A stretch of DNA of 9,974 nucleotides, from assembly GCA_015231815.1 (NCBI GenBank), contig JADGAW010000068.1, positions 1-9,974 on the forward strand, written 5' to 3'. This DNA is from Nitrospinota bacterium. GTDB taxonomy: Bacteria; Nitrospinota_A; JADGAW01. The notes under the pieces were generated by a model that did not search any database, was not told the origin of the DNA, and saw nothing but the letters and a program-made list of their open reading frames with translations. Numbering within the stretch: the first letter of the stretch is position 1; each line of letters opens with the position of its first letter. The translations under genes were made by a program, and so were the position numbers. Positions 6,450 to 9,974 of the stretch are shown one piece after another.

Positions 6450-7862
6450 AAGGGTAGCGTCCCCTTTAAAATATTCACGGCATGCAGTGTCGCAGCCGAG
6501 GTAAAAGATGAACTCACAAAAGGGGGCGTAAAAAAGGGCAGGGATGAGGGACATATGATTGCCCCCTGTGAGAAAACGGCGAAACTCCATTGAGCGAAAA
6601 GCAAGGTCTTGTCTCCAATCTTTTCGTAGCTTGTTAGACTCTTCTTGGTAAATATATTGTGCAACTACCTTGAAGTATTTATAGCAACGAATGAAATCCC
6701 CTTCCATATCAAGGTTATGGGAATGATACACCTTTGCGTGGGGGGTGTAGATGGTTATGTATCCAGCTTTTTGTAGCTGATAGGTCCAGTATTGGTCTTC
6801 AGCCCAATTAAGTGCTTCGTTAAAGGGGAATTGTTTTACCAAGGCAATTGGCATTGCCGAGTTGGCGTTGGAAAAGGTGTGGTCGTTTTTTCTTTCAATG
6901 ATGTTTTTTCGGAAACTTCCCTCTAACCGTATTCTCTCAAGAAGTCCACATCTCCCTTCCATGGGCATTTCAGCTCCATGAACTCCCGCCACATGAGGAT
7001 TCTTAAGTGGCTCAATAAGGTTTTTCAGCCACTCATTGTTTACCGGAATTGCGTGGGCACTAATATTTACCATAATTTTTCCCTTACATAATTCTGCGCC
7101 AAGATTGAGAACTCCGGGGTAGCTAAAGGAGCTTTTCTCGATTGTATATATCCGTAGAGGAAACTCATTTGCTATTTCTACAGTTGCATCAGTTGAACCC
7201 GAATCAATAAGAATCACTTCAAAGGAAACATCTTTTTGGGAAAATATAGCCTCAAGGTTTTTCTTCATAAACTCTTCTTCGTTAAAGGAACGAATGACTA
7301 TGGAAACGTCCGGATTTAAAACAGAAGAGCTTTCTTGAACTGTTTTATAGTGAAGAGGAGTTTGAGGGGGAACATAATCTCCGGTGGGAAGGTTTCGTCC
7401 ATATTTTTTCCGAAAATAATCCGAAAAAAGTTCGAGAACATTTTGTATAAAAATATGCAGCCATTTTTCAAGACCAGAAAGTGCTAAAACGACAAAACTG
7501 TCCTTGAGTTCAATAACTCTTTCATCAGGAAAAACCTCAAGAACTTTTTCTCCTGCAATTTTTCTGGCAAAGAGTCGGAGAAGATAGTATCCTTCTCCCT
7601 TGAAATTATTTATGGGAAGAAGAACCGTTGAAGGATTTAGCTTCTTGATTCTCGGTAAGGTTTTCCATGCCGCTTTTAGAGTAAAACTTCCCTTTCCCCA
7701 CGAGAGAAAGGTAATGTTTTTCATGGAAGAAAAAGGTGAACTATCGTTACCGAGGTAAATAATATTTTCCGGAAGAAAATCCTCAAGTTCATTTTTCACC
7801 GCCGATACTATTTTTTCTTGTCGGGAGGAACAAATAACCAAGGCTTTTCCAGTGGATTTCAT
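6447..7862 (-). CDS. Family 2 glycosyltransferase, rhamnosyltransferase-like, with N-terminal extra domain
   Basis: A 471-residue protein in two parts. Residues 1-180 form an alpha/beta region (KALVICSSRQEK; TVLLPINNF at 79-87; GEKVLEVF) of a type sometimes seen before GT2 domains; I cannot assign it a function. Residues 186-385 form a GT-A domain: VSIVIRSFNEE (186-196), DSGSTDAT (220-227), SYPGVLNLGAE (247-257), WAEDQYW (353-359) holding the likely catalytic acidic pair, and YHSHN (379-383). At the usual DxD place it has ISAHAIP (267-273), a pattern I associate with rhamnosyltransferase-like members. Residues 435-456 are hydrophobic and may bind the membrane. The last seven residues, FKGDATL, are encoded by the transposon end, so the native C-terminus has been replaced or lost; the catalytic part is untouched. 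It begins 11 bp after the preceding glycosyltransferase, without a clear Shine-Dalgarno. Likely role: adding a (deoxy)hexose to a surface glycan. Confidence 0.88.
   Translation of the reverse strand: MKSTGKALVICSSRQEKIVSAVKNELEDFLPENIIYLGNDSSPFSSMKNITFLSWGKGSFTLKAAWKTLPRIKKLNPSTVLLPINNFKGEGYYLLRLFARKIAGEKVLEVFPDERVIELKDSFVVLALSGLEKWLHIFIQNVLELFSDYFRKKYGRNLPTGDYVPPQTPLHYKTVQESSSVLNPDVSIVIRSFNEEEFMKKNLEAIFSQKDVSFEVILIDSGSTDATVEIANEFPLRIYTIEKSSFSYPGVLNLGAELCKGKIMVNISAHAIPVNNEWLKNLIEPLKNPHVAGVHGAEMPMEGRCGLLERIRLEGSFRKNIIERKNDHTFSNANSAMPIALVKQFPFNEALNWAEDQYWTYQLQKAGYITIYTPHAKVYHSHNLDMEGDFIRCYKYFKVVAQYIYQEESNKLRKDWRQDLAFRSMEFRRFLTGGNHMSLIPALFYAPFCEFIFYLGCDTACREYFKGDATL
6449..6471 (-). repeat. Terminal inverted repeat of the RAYT unit, right copy (REP-like hairpin)
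   Basis: Perfect reverse complement of 5749-5771. The same AAAGGG/CCCTTT hairpin with a 7-base loop is present. Read in the frame of the upstream glycosyltransferase it encodes FKGDATL, the last seven residues of that protein, with the TGA stop straddling the inner edge (6449-6447). Confidence 0.9.
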
Positions 7863-7873
7863 GGCGAGTTGTT

Positions 7874-9022
7874 TTATTTCTTTAAGAGATGCTCTTCAAT
7901 GATTGATTCCATTCCTTTCACCATAGCATCCCATGATTTTCCCTGAACAATTTCCAGTCCTTTTAGACGTTTTTCCTCAGAGGGGTTGGCAAGTTCATTT
8001 TCCACAAGCTTTGCGAAGGTATCATAATTATCGGCAATTGAGACAATATCTGAAAAATGTTTGACAATATCGGGGACATTAGAGGAAATAACAGGCTTTC
8101 CCGTTGCTAGATATTCGAGGGTTTTTGTTGGGTTTAAATGCTCCGTTACAGGATCATTCATTTTAAAGGGAATAAGGCAAACATCGAAGTGGGCGCAATA
8201 GCTTGGTAACTCCTTGTAATCTTTGCTACCAAGATAATGAATATTGTTTGTTGTGTCAAAAAAATCAGGTTTTTTGACTTTGGCAATTGGTCCCAGAATT
8301 ACGATACTCCAATTTTTATTTTTCTTGGCAAGGTAGTGTATCAGGTCATAATCGATTCGCTCGTCAACTGCTCCATAATAGCCGAGAATTTTTCCTGTAA
8401 TATTTTGCATATCAGTTGGTTTTGGCTTGCTCGTGTCTTGAGCTTTGCCAAAATGGTCCACCTCAACACCGCAGGGAAAGCAGGTAGCATTTTTATGGTT
8501 ACTACCCTTATTTTTAAGAAGGGTTTCTCCACCAGCAAAAAAGATATCCGCTGCTTTTACAACTTCTTTTTCTTTTGTTTCCATATACCCGGGGGTTCCG
8601 AGAAAGGATTTAAAATCGTCCATGCAATCATAAACGACCGCTTTTTCTCCCAGTTTACCGGGTAAATAATAGGCAAGAGGGGTGTAAAGCCAGAGAACAA
8701 AGGTGTTGCTGAAATTGTTTTGCTTCATAAAAGCTTTGATGAAGCGAATAACAATTTTTTTATTTAATTCCTTTATCCATGGATATTCTTCTCCATAGGG
8801 AAGAACCAACGGACGAAATACCGTAAGGTTTTCGTTTACTTTAACGATTCTGTTTTTACGAACTTTTTTAAACTTACAATAGGCAAGGATGGAAACAGGA
8901 GCGAAATAAAGGATTTTATGTCGTTGGGAAAGGCGTGACATAATTTGTTGAGGTCTTTGAAACAAATGCAAATCCCACATTAAGTGGGTTGAACAAATAA
9001 TATCAAATGAGCTTTCTTTCAT
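7874..9022 (-). CDS. GT4-type (GT-B fold) glycosyltransferase, TuaH-like
   Basis: A 382-residue retaining-type glycosyltransferase. The N-terminal domain opens with THLMWDLHLFQRPQQIMSRL, resembling TuaH-type enzymes of teichuronic and other exopolysaccharide clusters ('...LHxxxQRPQQ...'). VVYDCMDDF (129-137) is another mark of that group. The C-terminal nucleotide-sugar domain has LGYYGAVDERIDYDLI (213-228), IHYLGSKDYKELPSYC (261-276) with CLIPF (282-286), and the donor-binding helix LNPTKTLEYLATGKPV (296-311), whose Glu303 takes the place of the conserved acidic residue. No membrane helix is apparent; peripheral association with the inner membrane is usual. The start at 9022 gives a normal family N-terminus; a GGGGA about ten bases upstream is a modest ribosome site. 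It lies 32 bp after the conserved unknown gene and 11 bp before the next glycosyltransferase, in the same probable operon. Sugar specificity unknown. Confidence 0.9.
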   Translation of the reverse strand: MKESSFDIICSTHLMWDLHLFQRPQQIMSRLSQRHKILYFAPVSILAYCKFKKVRKNRIVKVNENLTVFRPLVLPYGEEYPWIKELNKKIVIRFIKAFMKQNNFSNTFVLWLYTPLAYYLPGKLGEKAVVYDCMDDFKSFLGTPGYMETKEKEVVKAADIFFAGGETLLKNKGSNHKNATCFPCGVEVDHFGKAQDTSKPKPTDMQNITGKILGYYGAVDERIDYDLIHYLAKKNKNWSIVILGPIAKVKKPDFFDTTNNIHYLGSKDYKELPSYCAHFDVCLIPFKMNDPVTEHLNPTKTLEYLATGKPVISSNVPDIVKHFSDIVSIADNYDTFAKLVENELANPSEEKRLKGLEIVQGKSWDAMVKGMESIIEEHLLKK

Positions 9023-9054
9023 TGTTTTTTCCCCATTGGAAGTGGGTTAAAGTG

Positions 9055-9974
9055 CTATTGCCCAGATATGAGCTGTTGGTAAATACCGGAAATAATATCC
9101 CTGTTATTTCCACAAACATAATCCATTTCACCACCCATTCGAGCAAAAGATTTACAGTAACGAAGATAATATGCAGGGTTGTCTTTAGGTGGCTCCCCCT
9201 TCGACCAGTCCCACGTGCCTTCCTGTAAATCATTAACGAGAATATAATGTCCCTCGGTTTTCTTTCCCCTTTGAAGTCCGATATTATTCACTACCGACAT
9301 TGCCTTTTCAAAAACCTGTGGGGACATAATTGCCGAACCAATGGAACAAAAAACTCCTTCACTGAGGTTTTCCATTGACTTACAAAAAACCTTGAAATCA
9401 GTTCCGCCTCCTCTGCCGATAACTGCACCGTTATAGAGAGGGTGGGTGTTAATAATATCGTATCCTATTCCTGGGTGTACCGTTAAAGGAATACCAAGGC
9501 GAAAAGCATTTGCAAGAAGAGAATGTTTTTTCCATGGAAAAGAGAGAGAAATCTCTCCAGAAGCAAGGGAATGTTTTTGCATGGTTTCCAATAATTCAGA
9601 ATATGCAGCAAGGTTATTTTCTCCGGTTTCCATTTTTCGGCTAATTTGCTCTTTTAATTCCTCAATTGTTGGGAGGGTAAGCTTTTCTTCACAAACCACC
9701 TTTCCGAGTGATTCGCCATAGCCTCTTCCTTCCAAGGCTCCAACAAGAAGAGCGAGATGTATGTATTTTCCGGTTTCTTCCCAAATACCAAAGGTGCCGT
9801 TTGCAATGTTTTCCCGTACGTCTTCAGTAGATTTTCCCATGAGGGCAAACTCAAAATCGTGAATTGTTCCTGCTCCGTTTGTCATCAGGTGGGTAACCCA
9901 TTCCTTTTCCATCATCTTCGTAACCACAGAACCAAGCCCGTTTCTTACGAGATGAGCTCCATAACCAATAATTA
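9055..9974 (-). CDS. Conserved protein of unknown function (5' end outside window)
   Basis: The frame is open to the right edge, and the codons beyond the GTG at 9927 read GYGAHLVRNGLGS. This continues the conserved pattern, so the GTG is internal and the real start lies outside. About 305 residues are visible. Strongly patterned blocks suggest an enzyme: GAHLVRNGL, TNGAGTIHDFEFALMG, GTFGIWEETG, the centre HPGIGYDIINTHP, GGGTDFKVFC, and GSAIMSPQVFEKAMS. I recall this pattern from conserved hypothetical proteins of deltaproteobacteria and other phyla, often beside sugar-nucleotide genes, with wording like 'GAHVIKxGL...NGAGxIHDFE'. The family has no role I can name with confidence. A Rossmann-type fold distantly like deoxyhypusine synthase is possible but unproven. 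No signal peptide is visible, and the many Gly, His and Asp residues are compatible with a nucleotide- or metal-binding cytoplasmic enzyme. It is the first visible gene of the - strand glycan operon, 32 bp before the GT4 gene. Confidence 0.8.
   Translation of the reverse strand, partial: IIGYGAHLVRNGLGSVVTKMMEKEWVTHLMTNGAGTIHDFEFALMGKSTEDVRENIANGTFGIWEETGKYIHLALLVGALEGRGYGESLGKVVCEEKLTLPTIEELKEQISRKMETGENNLAAYSELLETMQKHSLASGEISLSFPWKKHSLLANAFRLGIPLTVHPGIGYDIINTHPLYNGAVIGRGGGTDFKVFCKSMENLSEGVFCSIGSAIMSPQVFEKAMSVVNNIGLQRGKKTEGHYILVNDLQEGTWDWSKGEPPKDNPAYYLRYCKSFARMGGEMDYVCGNNRDIISGIYQQLISGQ

Larger units (their letters stand above)
5749..6471 (-). mobile_element. RAYT (REP-associated tyrosine transposase) unit with perfect inverted repeats
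   Basis: A unit of about 720 bp sits between two glycosyltransferase genes that would otherwise be nearly adjacent. It contains one Y1 transposase gene and is bounded by perfect 23-bp inverted repeats (5749-5771 and 6449-6471). Each repeat is itself a short hairpin, AAAGGG-GACGCTA-CCCTTT in one orientation. There is no obvious target duplication, as expected for HUH/Y1 transposition. Hairpin-bearing ends next to such a transposase are the hallmark of REP/REPIN-type elements. Read on the - strand, GTAG occurs at the 3' edge of each AAAGGG arm, reminiscent of the GTAG guide of E. coli REP sequences; that parallel is inference. The outermost TTTAAA could be partly target sequence, so the exact borders are uncertain by a few bases. 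Confidence 0.78.

Noticed and set aside
9007..9228. Open frame of 73 codons on the + strand near the right edge
   Set aside because: It is antisense to the conserved unknown gene, which has strong motif support.
9925..9927. GTG as the real start of the right-edge gene
   Set aside because: The same frame continues upstream to the window edge with the conserved GAHLVRNGL block.

Overview
The window looks like part of a chromosome from a Gram-negative bacterium of moderate-to-low GC (about 40% by eye). The gene mix is a YnaI-type MscS channel, a B12-dependent radical SAM enzyme, a string of glycosyltransferases with a HAD-fusion protein, and a RAYT-type transposase bounded by GGGGACGCTACCC-type repeats. 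That mix would suit a deltaproteobacterium/Desulfobacterota or a related phylum, but taxonomy cannot be settled from this sequence and this is a weak inference.

Layout: two convergent gene groups meet at about 2107-2158. On the + strand, the end of an MscS-family channel gene (cut by the left edge) overlaps by ATGA with a cobalamin-binding radical SAM gene (532-2106). On the - strand, reading from the right edge leftward, there are five genes plus one insertion: a conserved protein of unknown function (cut by the right edge), a GT4-type glycosyltransferase, a GT2 glycosyltransferase of the rhamnosyltransferase type, a RAYT transposase unit, a second GT2 glycosyltransferase, and an 800-residue HAD-type protein. 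Gaps are -1 to 32 bp, so the - strand group reads as one transcription unit for making or decorating a surface or secreted glycan. The acceptor and sugars cannot be named.

Two features stand out. First, three otherwise unrelated proteins (the radical SAM enzyme, the second GT2 and the HAD protein) all end in the same kind of ~85-95-residue Rossmann-like domain, with a beta-strand, a Gly-rich turn, an 'I-x-x-F-I-D/V-D' second strand and an 'I/V-x-G-x-x-V' segment. The domain occurs on both strands, which ties the radical SAM gene functionally to the glycan cluster. Second, the transposase sits exactly between two glycosyltransferase genes as a ~720-bp unit with perfect 23-bp terminal inverted repeats. 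Each repeat is itself a hairpin of the REP kind. The repeats encode the last residues of the upstream glycosyltransferase and the stop codon of the transposase, and they occupy the leader of the downstream glycosyltransferase.

No tRNA, rRNA, CRISPR array or riboswitch was recognised. No intergenic stretch exceeds 60 bp.
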